Source: Rhizophagus irregularis
Taxonomy: Eukaryota; Glomeromycota; Glomeromycetes; Glomerales; Glomeraceae
DNA length: 64,000 bases
NCBI RefSeq assembly: GCF_026210795.1
Contig: NC_089433.1
Location: 1,637,001 to 1,701,000 of the forward strand
Reading direction: 5' to 3'
Positions 38,003-50,622 of this stretch are shown one piece after another. A program made the translations under genes and the position numbers. The stretch's first letter is position 1, and each line of letters starts with the position of its first letter. The notes under the pieces are model-generated. The model searched no databases and was not told the origin of the DNA. It was given only the letters and a program-made list of their open reading frames with translations.

Positions 38003-41000
38003 TCATTCATCATCTTCTTCGGAATTTTCTTCTTCAGCTTCTTCAAGCCATTTGACAAAAGGTGCAATCTAAAAATAGAAGTTGTTAATAAAAATAAAAA
38101 GTCTTATAATGCTAATATTAATAGTGTTGAATCGAAATATACCACATCATGTATTTTCGAATAAATTTCTGGTTTTCCCACTCCTCCCTTAGAACGTTCA
38201 TCATAATACCATTCTAAAATTGCGTCTTCTTCTATTACATCTATTTCGTACAATGTTCGAAGTGACGGTGCAAATATTTTGCTATTTATATCCGTCTTTG
38301 CACAATATTTCTATAAAAGATATTAAATAGATATGAATCAGTTAAGGCTTATATGATAAATGAATAAGGAAAAAAGACTATTTACTTGTAATGTAAATAA
38401 AGCATCAGTTTGATCATCCTTAGAATGGACTAATTTTCCAATGAGCGGTCCCCAGCGAGTCAATACCTGATTGTTATAATATTAATATATTATAATAATA
38501 ATAAAATGACATTAGCTAGAATAATTCTACCTACGTCTTTAGTGCTAGCCAATAATTTATCAGTATTAATTTGATTCAATATTGATGGTATTACTACAAT
38601 TCGAGTATCACGAAATGAAGTATTTGAAGCCATACGCAAAGTATTCAGTTCTAAAGATGCTATTTCTATAGTATGACCTTCCGAAAATGCACGTTCGACC
38701 GTTTGTGCAACTTCCTTCGAGAAAATTTCTAAATTAGATGGTTCGTCAGAATCACTTTCCTCATCGGAAGATCCTTCACTTATTACAGATGCTGTCGACT
38801 CGTCGTCAGTAAATGATAAGTTGGACAAATCATATGCTAAAATATTTGACATAATGTTAATTTGAATTTACTAATATCGTAAGGGGATGAACTAATTGAT
38901 ACTTTACCGAGAGTTGTAACTTTTATATTTTTTGCTTCATCATCATCTTCTACATCGGACGTTTCATCGTTCCATATATGACCTTTTCCATTTTCTCCAA
39001 TTAATTTAATATCATAAGCTGAAATTCAACAATATATTAATAATTATTTATAACAAATCCAATTTAAACTTTACTTACAATCATCTTTCTGATTATCCTT
39101 CACTAATTTTATATTTTGAGCGTGTAAAAGTTGGTTTATCTCTTTATCTTCTTTATCTTTCGTATCATAATCATCATAATCTAAATTTTGTTTATGCCTG
39201 GTCAATTTGGTGTACGAAGGCAGAGTAATCTTAGGTCCAATAATTACATTGTAAGAGAGTAAACATCCCTTGTTGACAATTACATTTTCTTCTAATACAA
39301 CGTTATTCGCTAAAATCGACCGCGATATTGAGCAATTTGCGTTTATGGTTACATTATCCCAGATGTATGCTCCATCTATTTTAACATTCGGACCTAATAA
39401 GGAAAAATATCAAATGATTACTTAAATTCTCGCAAAAAAAAGATAGAATAAAGTATTAAATTACCTATATTAACTCTTCGTCCAATTACAGAGTTAGTTA
39501 TCTTTACATTTTCTGCAATTTCAGTACCGGAACCAATTATAACCTTTTCGCCTAAAACGCAAGATCTAAAGCAAATAGTTATCAATTCGAATAGGGGATG
39601 TGTGATTCATTTAATATTGATATTAACCTTGAAAGCGATACATTTTGTTCTTTATAAATTTGTCCACGCATATATTCATAGCTATCTCCCTCTTGTAAAT
39701 TACTATCAGGAACAATAGGATAGGTCCAGCGGGATAAAACATCTTTACTAGATTTTTTTTTTTAAGGAAAATTTTTTTTTTTTTAATAAAAAATTCAAGT
39801 TCTCACAAATCATATGATTATATTTGTTTATTACCTAATAGCATCGTATGTTTGTAAATCACGAACTCTTGCAGCATATGCGTCCTTTACGATATGACAA
39901 TATATTGTCTTACCCAAAAGATCTGATGTCAAAATACCGTAAACGAAATCCTTCCGGATATCTTGATAATCAAAATTTTCGGTAAATAATGCTAGGACCT
40001 ATAATGAATAAATAAACACTCGATAATTATCCTTATCTCCTTGGAAAGTTTAAAGCAAATTACAATGACTAACTGTTCTTACCTCGATGGAACAAATATC
40101 AATTTGACAATCGACAAAATCATTACGTATTTGAACGTTAGAATGTTTTTCGAATACCTCCATATCCATAATCATATTCCTTTTGTGTGGGTATAATTCC
40201 GCAGATTCATAATGAACACATTCTTGGGTTTTCCCATCAAGAACAAAAATTGACGATTCTCCTAAGGATCTTTATAAAATAATATATCAAATTAAAATAA
40301 AATATTTGACTCACAATAAAGTAGACTCACCTAGTTCTATGAAAAGGACTGGCTTCTTTCACAACCTAATTCAAAGTCAGTCATAGGAAATACGACAATT
40401 AGTTTAATTCAGTCTAAAATATCTCTTACTATATTTCGGAAACATTAATTACCATTGTCATGATTAGATTTTTGTCAATATTTTTTCGAGTTCTTCATAA
40501 TAAAACATGTTTAACATTTAATTCAATGTAAGTAAAAAATATTACCAAGGCCAAATATATCTAACATTGCAGAAAATCTATTTATCCCACCTATGTGCAT
40601 CTAAAATTTTGTCTAAATGAATGTTTGATACAACATCACCGCTAATAAGAATAAAATCTGAACTAATCAACTGTTTTGCGTCTAATTCTCTTAAAACATC
40701 TCCAATTGAACGTGCTTCGGGCGTAACAATGGGAATTATTTTAAATGGTGAATGTGATCGATTCCATTTTGATGTGCTAAGATAAAAAGAATGATTAAAT
40801 CAACGTAAAATTCGGCCACATCTTATAAACGTTATCTATAATAATATGTATATTCACCTTATATAATTCTTAATTTTTTCTGAATGTGCTCTACAAAGAA
40901 TATAAACCTCTTGTACACCGGCAACAGCAAGACATTCTAATGTATATTCAATTAAAGGTGTGTTGCAAAGAGGTAATAAACACTACAGATATAATAATTC

Positions 41001-41179
41001 GTTAACCAAATAACTAACCGCAAATAAAAATTCTAAAAAAATAATAATAAACACCATACTCGCGGCATATCAAGAGTTATCGGACGAAAGCGCTCGTTAA
41101 AGCTGTCGGCTAGAACTACAGCTTGTAAAGCTGTTTCAGCTTCAATATTTTTCCCCGTACTTTTGGTAGTTGGCGCCAT
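38003..41179 (-). CDS. GCD6: Translation initiation factor eIF2B subunit epsilon (Gcd6)
   Basis: Catalytic subunit of eIF2B, the GDP-GTP exchange factor for eIF2. About a dozen exons, roughly 700 residues. Seen in order: an N-terminal nucleotidyltransferase-like domain (LQAVVLADSFNERFRPIT, LLPLCNTPLIEYTLE, GVQEVYILCRAHSEKI, FILISGDVVSNI), then left-handed beta-helix hexapeptide repeats (SCVLGEKVIIGSGTEI, ITNSVIGRRVNIG, VTINANCSISRSIL), a linker, and the C-terminal HEAT/W2 domain carrying the exchange activity (LTRWGPLIG, FAPSLRTLYEIDVIEEDAIL, EWYYDE), with the usual acidic tail ending EEENSEEDDE. No frame break noticed. Confidence 0.95.
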
Positions 41180-41527
41180 TCTAAATATAAAATCTCACTG
41201 ACTCTATATTATTAATCAAAGTGAAGAATTAATTCCATTTATCTTTCTTATTTCAGTGCCAAAATAACATCAAAAATAGTTATGATAAAAAAAAAAAAAT
41301 TGATAATGCGCCACGGACGTACTATGAAGATCGGAAGATCAGATCTATTTTTGTACAGTTACAATATACGAATTCGTATGTTCAAAAAAAATTTTTAATT
41401 TACTCGGGCAATTTTGGAGATATAAAATTGAGGATACAAATGAAAGATTTATGAACAATACACAAGAATGAATTATATCTATCAATAATTTTATCTATTA
41501 GTCTTTATGCTTAAACAAGAAGAAAAT
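41180..41527. other. Intergenic: eIF2B epsilon promoter and ARP9 3' region
   Basis: About 350 bases between the start of eIF2B epsilon and the stop of ARP9, both on the minus strand, so the eIF2B epsilon promoter overlaps or abuts the ARP9 3' region. A run of A at about 41290. No other feature. Confidence 0.5.
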
Positions 41528-43431
41528 TTAGTAACTTTTTGTGTGCACCACGCTTGGCCCGTGATCATTGTAATCAACTTTGTTAATAAACCCTTTAGGA
41601 TCAGGAAATGAAAGCTTAAATGCAAATAAAATATTATGTAAATTAGAGCAATTTAATAAGTCGAATGATAGAATAAAGAGTTAACAAGATACCTTGGCTG
41701 TTATAGAGGCGCCCAAAAACCCAGCCAAATCATTTCTATCTTTAAGATTTGTAAAATATTCTGGAATTTTTAAGAATTTTGCTTCTTTTACCTGATATTC
41801 TCCACTATTATCAGAAAATGTAAGATATGGTGCTAAGTCGGTTTTAATACGTTCTTTTAAACCTTTTATTTAAAAGATAATAATGATTTTAATACAGTGA
41901 AAAAGATTTAAAAATAACCCTTTGCTAACCTTTCATGATGGATGATCCCCCGGTAAGCACAACATTCTCCCATAGTAAGTTACGCTTGTCTGGTTCACAG
42001 CTAGATATGGTCAAGTAAATCGCTTCTGTTAATGACAAAACTCCTTCCTTGTTAACCAACATTGGGTCAAAGATAGGCTCTGTAACACGAAAACGTTCCG
42101 GACCAACTGTGAACTAATAACCATTAAAAAAGGTTAATTTCTCATGATTCACTCGCAAAAGATTTCTTGCGCCCAGAAATGTTGAAATGTTTAACGAACT
42201 TTTCTCCCTTGATATTCAACTTCCATCCTCGCAGGTTTATCTTCCAAGTTGTTAGCATCTAACAAAACTTCGCAAATATCTGCTGATTCTTTAAGTGCTC
42301 TTGCAATATCTATATCAGGTGTATCTCCATATTCTTCAATAAATTGAGAGTCTGATAAAAGTAACGAATGAAAATATTCATCAAAATCTTGGCCGCCAAT
42401 CGGAATAGTTTGTATTGCATGATGTTGAATTGAACATTCTAATATTGGAGTTATTTCTAAATTGAAAATCAAATGTTAATAAAAGCAATTAACAAAAGAT
42501 CACAATGAATTATCGTACCTGTTTTCCCATAACCGATGTCAACAACCAAACCATTAAGGCTGCCACATCCGTACAGTGCCATTAATGCTTGATTAGCTAT
42601 GTAAAGTCCAGGAGAATTAAATGTTTCAAAAAATATTCGTGCAATTTGTTCATATTGCACTTTAGTCCAAGTACTTGGAACTGTAACAATTACCGGGCAT
42701 TCATTACGCGATCTCTTGATATTAAATTCCTTTAAAAGAATATGTCGCCTGTTCATAAATGAGTCATGTAAGCATTATGACAAAACCGCTAAAAAAAATC
42801 GTTATAATAATCTAAACGTACCATAATGCTTCTAATTCATCCAAATTTTCCATATTTCCACGTTTTATCGGAAAAGAAGTCACGATATTGCCTTTATATT
42901 GTTCCTTGAATTCTTTTAATTGCAAACCACAAATATATCTTGGTTCTTTAGAATTCTTGGTTGATGTCGCTTTTTCTGGCGAATTTGATGTTGATTGCTC
43001 AGGATTCTCCGTACCTCCCTGTAACATCTCGGAATCATGCTTTTCAACTTCCGTTTCGGGTATTTTTCCGACTTCAGTTTGAAGAAGCTACAAACGATTC
43101 AGTTTATGCTAAGTTGTTGGCCATAACCGAAGTTCATTCGATTCTTTACAAATTTGCTAATAAATTTACAGCAAATAGCTGACTATACTAGCACACTATA
43201 AACAGGAAGCGAATCTTAAGAAAGTATGACTCGATCAAATAAAATCCGCGTTATAAAACGCGTGTAAAACACCAATAGACTTGCCGAGTAGCCAAAAAAT
43301 AAAAAATCTCAAAAAAAAGCACTTACCACGGAAGGAAGCTGGTTCGTATCAGCTACGCCTATTCCTGCCTTTATTTTCCAAGAGCCATTTTCAATAACTA
43401 CGTAAGATTCTTCCTTCAAAGAGAAATGCAT
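41528..43431 (-). CDS. ARP9: Actin-related protein, Arp9-like (SWI/SNF, RSC)
   Basis: Actin-fold protein most like Arp9, a nuclear subunit of SWI/SNF-type remodellers in fungi. Exon 1 reads MHFSLKEESYVVIENGS, a divergent phosphate-1 loop lacking actin's DNGSG. Then come PVIVTVPSTWTKVQYEQIARIFFE, NQALMALYGCG, VVDIGYGKTEITPI (phosphate-2 region), IPIGGQDFDEYF, a helical part, LWENVVLTGGSSIMKGL (adenosine motif) and AGFLGASI (the actin WIGGSI-like position). There is a Ser/Thr/Glu-rich insertion after exon 1. Intron 1 is long (about 240 bases) by local standards. Degenerate nucleotide-binding motifs fit Arp9, which does not hydrolyse ATP. Assignment to Arp9 rather than another ARP is less certain than the actin fold. 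Confidence 0.78.
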
Positions 43432-43558
43432 TTTGATAAGATATATAAGATATAACACTTTGATCTGTGTACTTGTATTATAGGATGAAAAATGATTGGT
43501 TCAGATATCTGACAAAAATAAACTTGTAGATAATCATAAAGTTGCTTTATAATTAACA
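43432..43558. promoter_or_regulatory. Short divergent promoter ARP9 / MHF1
   Basis: Only 127 bases separate the two start codons. An ATTGG (inverted CCAAT) lies at about 43494. Both genes act on chromatin and may be co-regulated through this shared segment. Confidence 0.55.
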
Positions 43559-44354
43559 ATGAGCAATAACAATCAAAGAATTCAAAATCGAGAGGTGAAT
43601 GACTTATGTTTCTTTTTCTTTTTATTTATCAATCATAAATTAATTCATGGTATTATTTTGTTTTAAATTTAAGTTTTTGAAAGCGGCGACATGGCAAATT
43701 GTAAACGATATTTGTAACGAAGAAGGTATGATATATTCTACTTCACTTCTCGGATAATATTTATATATATCGTAATTAATTGGGTTCTTAGCCGACGAGT
43801 TGAACGTAATTCCTACTCAACAATTTATCGCGTCATTGACCGAATTGGTTTACAAGCAAGCTGGTAATATCTATCCCTCTCATTTATATTTCAATAATTT
43901 TTACTGAAATTCTTTATTCTCGCTTATTTAGAAAAACTCGCCACGAACTTGGAAAATTTTGCAAAGTACTATAATTTATTATGAATATGATCTTTTATTT
44001 ATTAAATTATTTATTATTTATATCGTTAAATAGTCATGCGAATCGATCCACGATATCAATAAACGATGTAAAGGTAACTAAAAAATTTTATTGGCCTTTT
44101 TTTCTTCACATTTAATTCATATTCTATTTAAAACGATAAAGCTTTGCAGTCGACGTAATGATGAATTGGTGAGCGTTTTTCTATCCTTTATTTATAATAA
44201 ATTTTAAAATATGATTAACATGTTGTCACTAATATAGAATACGCATATTAATGAATTTGCCAATTCCATTATTGAACAACGTGTTACAAGATCTTCAGTA
44301 AGAAAACCACTTAATCAACAAGATTCACTAAATGATAATGAGAACAACGATTAA
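43559..44354 (+). CDS. MHF1: CENP-S/Mhf1 histone-fold protein
   Basis: CENP-S (MHF1) pairs with CENP-X (MHF2) as a histone-fold tetramer that works at kinetochores and with the FANCM/Mph1 helicase in fork repair. Six small exons, about 115 residues. Seen: FLKAATWQIVNDICNEE (helix 1), PTQQFIASLTELVYKQAEKLATNLENFA (long helix 2) and HANRSTISINDVKLCSRRNDEL (loop 2 and helix 3), matching the family pattern A-x-R-x-T-[IV]-x-x-x-D-V-K-L-x-x-R-R-N. The C-terminal tail is polar (QRVTRSSVRKP). All introns, many below 100 bases, keep frame. Confidence 0.93.
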
Positions 44355-44542
44355 ATGTTACAATATCTCTTATACAAGTAATAATATTTCTTTAAAGAAG
44401 TAATTGATAAATGTCTCTAAAAATTCTAGGATTGCACGAAATAGAAAGTAACTCATTTATACAATGTAATCGATTGTATTTACATATTAAATACCTTAAT
44501 ATGCATATATTAGTTATTATCATCTAAGACATAAGTAGATGA

Positions 44543-47189
44543 CTATTTTTTCGTTTCCGTATTTTCTTGACTAGTTACTGCTGTTCCCTCTTTTAGATGA
44601 GATATTAAAGTATCTCGTCTTCTCTTTAAAATTTGATCTTCATTAAGAATATTTTGTTGCTCCCACAAAACACATTCACGTTCGTTTACAGGAGACAATA
44701 CAACTTCAGATGTGGAAGTGTGCATTGGAGATGATAGTTTATGTGAATTTTCAGTAATATCTGAGAGCGAATGTGAAACATGGATACTTGACTTTGGTGA
44801 TGTAGAAGGATGATGAGAAATTTCAAGAGGAGAAATATTTCTCCTTCCATTCCGTTGAGTTTTGGTTATGTCATTTATTGTAGAAGGTCGAGACGAAAAC
44901 ATCAACCCTTCTTCATCGTCATGTGCAATCCTTTCATTTTCAACTTTCGAATCTGGTGCTTTTTCTAAACTTTGAGATAACCATCTTGCAATAACTCTTA
45001 CAGCGCCTGAACTCTCTGGCAATAATGCCAACATTTGTAAAAACGCGTGACTAATGCCTTGAAGGATTTTTACTTCTACCCAATCATCAGTATCATCAGA
45101 CTTGTCTACGCTACTCATTCTTAAATTTTCTCCAAACTTAGCACTGTTCTGTTTTTTCCTCATCTTGGCTTCTCTTATACGTCCCGCAAATACAACAGTA
45201 TCATCTACCAAAGGATCTTTTTCTCCACACATAAGATAAACTTTTGGAAATTGTGCCAACAATTCATCAGGTCCAACAATAGGAGATAGCAAATAATCCG
45301 AGGTGAAATCAGGACAATTATTAGGACCAAGATAAAGAATGGCCATTGCCCGCATCTAACAACGAAAAAAAAAGTTAAATATACAATAACAAATTAACTT
45401 TACAACCCAAACGAACAGCTTTACCAGGTCAGGATTAAGAATCCTGTCATTAAAATAACTCATACGACTCGTCATTGCCAATCGTGTTCCTATTATAGGA
45501 CGAGAATTTCTTTCATTGAGATGTCGAGTCATATCACGACCATCAATATATTTAACTCTTTCTTCAATTGTCTTTTCGTCTTCTCTCGATCCAGAAAAAC
45601 CTCTACTCCATCTTCTCTTTTTTTTAATATCTGGTACTACAGCCAAAGGACTTTTATGTCGTAAATGATCTTTAGATTCTAATAATCCATGAATGGAAGG
45701 AGTAGATTCTGCTCTTATAACAGAAAGTTGAGACGGTGACATCCAACATGTAATGTCAAAATTCAAACAAGGATAAATAAGAATTAAAGCATTAGGATGC
45801 GGAAGGGGCGTTGGAGATTCAAGTATTTTGAACATTACCGATGTTACAATATTTCCGCCACTTTATTTTGTTTGTAATAAGAATAATTAATAAATTAAAA
45901 AATAACTACTTATAAACGGGATATCATAATACTTACGCAGAATCTCCGACCATTACAATTTTAATTTGTTTCCTTTTGCTGCCATCTTTATTTGTCCATC
46001 CAGACATACCTATAGCTTCACCGTTACTTTCCATAATACTTTGATAAACATCAAAACATTCCTCCAAAGCATAAGGGTATGGAAACTCTGGTGCTTTCGC
46101 ATAGTCTATACTCAAAATAGGGACATGAGTCTTTTTTGCCCAATGACATAAATAATCCTCATGGCAAGGAGGGGGCATCGTAATAAAACCACCTCCTGGA
46201 AAATCGAGTATAAGTTTATCACTATTTTCGAATGACTCTTGTGTACCATCATAGTAAATATAACCTACAACTGGTTGTGAACCATGAGGATTATTTTTTG
46301 GACGAGGAATAAGAATTTTTTTTTGGCATATAGTCAAACGTGGACTCAATAACTTGATCGCAGCACGTAATATCGGATTAAGTGTCTTTTCCCAAGAAAC
46401 TCGTAGACACTCGACAGTTATTGTAGCGCGTATTCTTCGAGCCTGAAATAGAATGTTTAAATAAAGTATCCAAAAAAATGAAGATAGCCATTAACGACTT
46501 CTTACCTTTTCGTCTGCCTGATCAGCAAAAATCAAATAGTATATAGAAAAAACTATGGACATTATATCCCTGAGAAATTTAGGACGAATCGACATTGCAG
46601 TCCAAAATCCGGCATCAAGTGCGGTTAAAATCCATGTTGCACGATAAAAATTACGACTGTACTATTATATTATAAAAGTTTTTTAGCATTTAAAGACAAA
46701 AAATATAGAATTAATTTACAGTACATACAAGTCGGGAAAGTGGTTCAGGTGCTTTTGTAAACGTTAAAAAAATTGTTAGCAATATATTAAAAAAAATAAA
46801 TACGAATGGAAGACATTAATAACTTACCACCAAGTCCTATCATGCGGTCAGCATTCTTTAGCATATATAAGACTGTCAAAGTACCAGCAATTAATTGAAA
46901 AGGAGTAAACCGACCTAAATATATGAAGCTTGTTAATACTAAGGATATCGACATAACAAGAGCAATTAAAAAAAGACTTACAGAGTTTCTCATTCAAATT
47001 TCGACAAAATTTAGGACCTCTGCTATCTGCTTTGTGTAGGTACAAAAACCTGAAAAAGAGAAATTACAAGTAAGATAAATGTCAAGTTAAGAGAATATCA
47101 AGTTTGAACCATTACCAGACAAAGGATACTAAAAATACTTGAAAACGTTTCCAAGAGGGAGAAGGCCTTCCTAAAAGGTGATCAATCAT
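44543..47189 (-). CDS. Hormone-sensitive-lipase-like alpha/beta hydrolase, membrane-associated
   Basis: Alpha/beta hydrolase fold-3 (HSL family) esterase or lipase. Seen: an N-terminal hydrophobic stretch, a region reading AGFWTAMSIRP, then the oxyanion block DFPGGGFITM (FPGGG instead of HGGG), ILSIDYAKAPEFPYPYALEE, the nucleophile elbow GDSAGGN at about 45930 (serine), the acid in CGEKDPLVDD at about 45220, and the histidine in GISHAFLQM at about 45050. The triad is therefore complete. The C-terminal 130 residues are Ser/Pro-rich and look disordered or regulatory. Around 46729-46751 a 23-base microexon (APEPLSRL) is needed to join frames. Substrate unknown; probably neutral lipid or steryl esters by family. 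Confidence 0.88.
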
Positions 47190-47523
47190 ATTCTTTAAAT
47201 TCTCTTCTCAATAGCGTTCAAGAGTAAGTTCGGTGATAGCCATATGATTTCGATCATCTAAATCATGTTAAATAATGAAGTAATTACCTAATTTTTTGAG
47301 TGGATCATACAAATGATGTGATGTTTGTTTCCAGAAATATCCACCATAAAGATAAATAAAGAACTTCGTACAACATATAAGTTTGTTGACAAATATACTA
47401 GTTTTTTAAATTGAATCTTGCAATCCGCGCAACGAATTTTAATTTTTTTAATGGATTTCTTACTAAGAGATTATATATAACGATAATTTAATATTTCACT
47501 TAAAAGATTTTCATATTTTCAAA
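47190..47523. promoter_or_regulatory. Divergent promoter lipase / UBA2
   Basis: 334 bases between outward-pointing starts. AT-rich with no assigned element. Confidence 0.45.
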
Positions 47524-50147
47524 ATGCCCCGAACTTTACACGCCGAGACAGTTCTAGGACAGTCTCTCTTCCAAAAAATAAGTAACTGTCGCGTACTAAT
47601 GGTTGGAGCCGGTGGCATCGGCTGCGAGTTATTAAAAAATTTGGCAATGTCTGGTTTTCGTCAGATCGAACTGGTTTGTCTTTATTGCTTACCGTTTAAT
47701 TTGTACACGTGTAATATTAATCTGAAAAAAACATAATATATGGCAGGTTGATCTGGATACAATAGACCTTTCAAATTTAAATCGGCAATTTTTATTTCAA
47801 AAGCAGCATATTATGAAGTCTAAGGCAGAAGTATGTCATTAAAATTTTATTTTATTTTCTAGAATTTTCGCGTTTTAACAATTCTTTTGTTAAAAATTAG
47901 GTCGCGCGTGAATCCGCGTTAAAATTTAACCCTAATATAAATATTATTGCGCACCATGCTAATATCAAAAGCCCTCGTTTTAACGTTGAATGGTTTAAAA
48001 GTTTCGATATTGTAATGAACGCGTTAGACAATCTTGGTACTAATGTTATTTATTAATACTTATAATATTTTTCAATATATTAAATTAAATTTAAATTTAT
48101 TCAGATGCTAGACGTCATGTAAATATGATGTGTTTAGTTGCCAATGTACCATTAATTGAATCTGGTACGGAAGGATATTTGGGTCAAGTTACTGCCATTA
48201 AAAAGGTTTGTAATTATCAAAATTTTACTTATTATTATTATTAATTGACGCGTTAATTTCAGTTTATTATTAATTTTAGGATGAAACCGAATGTTATGAT
48301 TGTCAACCTAAACCAGTAAGAAGAACATACCCAGTATGTACAATTCGAAGCACTCCCAGCCAACCTATTCATTGTATCGTGTGGGCTAAAAGCTATCTTT
48401 TTAGGTTTGTCCGCTCTATGAAAATATTCTATTTATATTACGTCATTTTAACAAATTTTTTAGTCAGTTATTTGGATTACCTGAAGATGATGATGATGAA
48501 CGGTTAGAAGCAGAAATGACTCAAGAAAACGGTAAATTTTATTCTTTACAACGAGTTTCATTTATATATTTCTAATCATTATAATCTTTTGTATTCTCTT
48601 CAGTAAAAGAAATAGAAAATCTTAAGAAAGAAACGCAAGCGTTAAAGCAAATTAGAGAAGCAATGGGAACGGCTGATTATCCTCAGAAGGTTTTTAAAAA
48701 GGTTTTTACAGATGATATAAATCGTTTGCTCAGTATGGAAGATATGTGGCAAAACAGAAAATCTCCTGTGGCATTAAAATATGAAGAAATAGAAAAACTA
48801 GTTACAGAAGGTAACTCACAGTTAAATAACACGGAAGAATCTAATACATTAAAAGACCAACGTGTATGGAGTTTAGCGGAAAACTTCGTTGTATTCTTAG
48901 ACAGGTTTGTTAAATATGCTATATATATTTTTGACTTATTATTATTTATTTTTATATTTGTTTATATTTAGTGTTCGACGACTGAGCGAAAAATTGATGA
49001 AAGAACAAGCAAATAACCCAAATGCTTCTCTTTCATTTGATAAGGATGACCCTGATTCTTTGGATTTTGTAACAGCAACATCCAATCTACGGTCAATTAT
49101 CTTTGATATTGAACCAAAATCACAATTTAAAGTTAAAGGTAAGAAATAGATCTTATTTTACACAGATTCATGCCGAAATGTTACATGTTAAATACTCTTT
49201 TTTTTTCCCTAAACTTTAGAAATGGCTGGTAATATCATTCCAGCTATTGCAACAACCAATGCAATAATTGCAGGAATGATTGTGATGCAATCATTTAAAA
49301 TACTTAATGAAAAACTGAATGAGTGTAAAACTGTACATATTAAAGTATTTTGATTATAATATTTTTTATTGAGTATTTTAAAAATAAAGTTTTATCGTAT
49401 TTTAGATATTTTTTGACGGTTCAAGACGACCACAAATCTTTCTTTCTGAATCATTAAATCCACCAAATCCAGAATGTCGCGTTTGCAACAATACACATAT
49501 TATTTTGAAAGTAAACACCAAAAAGGCAACTTTACGTGATTTTCTCGATAAAGTTATTCACGGACGAAATGATGATATGGATATTGGTGAAGTTATAGTA
49601 GAAGAGGGAGGAAGGTCTGAGATTACTTTCAATGTGATGGTTATAATTTTGTACTATTGTTTTGTTAAATCTAATTTTTTTATTAACAGGATTATATATG
49701 ATGTTGAGTATGATGACAATCTTGATGCTACTTTTGAGCAACTTCAAATTACTGATGGTAAATTAGTTTCGGTAAAGCCGGATGATGATATTGACGAACA
49801 AAATTCGTCCATTTTTGCTATTTCTCATAGGTATTACATTTTTTTTCCCTGAATTTCCTTGTAATTTAATTTGATATATCTAATACTTATTCTAAATTAA
49901 TAGAGATTTTGAAACGCCTAATACATGGTTTCAAGTTGATGGTGAACCTTTTGCTACTAGAAACAAGATTTCTGTCACAAAATCTAATTCATTTTCTAAA
50001 CAAAAAAGGAAGCTGGAAGAATCCGAAGTTGATACTTTTGAAGGATTATCCCGTAAACGTCCTGCAATGAACGAGGAGATTTTAGTGGAAGACGATGATA
50101 TTATAGTTACAGATAGTGGAACTCAAAAACTTATTGTCATTGATTAG
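47524..50147 (+). CDS. UBA2: SUMO-activating enzyme E1 catalytic subunit Uba2
   Basis: Uba2 with Aos1 adenylates SUMO and carries it as a thioester before passing it to Ubc9. About ten exons, roughly 600 residues. Seen: the nucleotide-binding loop [30 protein letters not shown] (with the usual R), [22 protein letters not shown], the zinc-binding CYDC at about 48297, the catalytic cysteine in [21 protein letters not shown] (about 48340), the four-helix domain, [14 protein letters not shown], the second zinc pair CRVC, the ubiquitin-fold domain, and an acidic basic-interrupted tail with DDIIVTDS and a final KLIVID. Domain order and length are normal. Confidence 0.96.
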
Positions 50148-50622
50148 TTTGTCATCTTTCATCTAATAAAGCAATGTTAAGAAAAGTGTCTATAATTTAA
50201 ATTATTACAAAACCTTAAATGTTTATTAAATTATATATATAAAACGTATTTACAACATCAAATTTAATCTATAAAAGTAAAAATATATTCAAGAAATATT
50301 TGTAAATAAATATTGATATAATACAAAAAGAAAGAAAATTCTAATTCTAAATGACAAAAAAATGTTGAATCTTAATTTTATCAAATTTCCTTATTTAATA
50401 TTTTCATCATAATGTTTCATTCATAATTGCTACGAAAATCATATACATTTTATACATTTTACACTTAAGCAATTCAAAGGTAACGTTTAATGTGCACCAC
50501 ATCTATAGTAAAAACTTTATAAAGCCATAAAAGGGAGATATTATATCATAGTATAATGACGTGAAAATTTCATCGTCACAAATAAAATCTATATATATCT
50601 TAAACGAATTTCACTTAATTTA
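50148..50622. other. Convergent 3' intergenic region UBA2 / C2H2 factor
   Basis: 475 AT-rich bases between facing stops, with AATAAA-like words on both strands. No gene. Confidence 0.5.
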
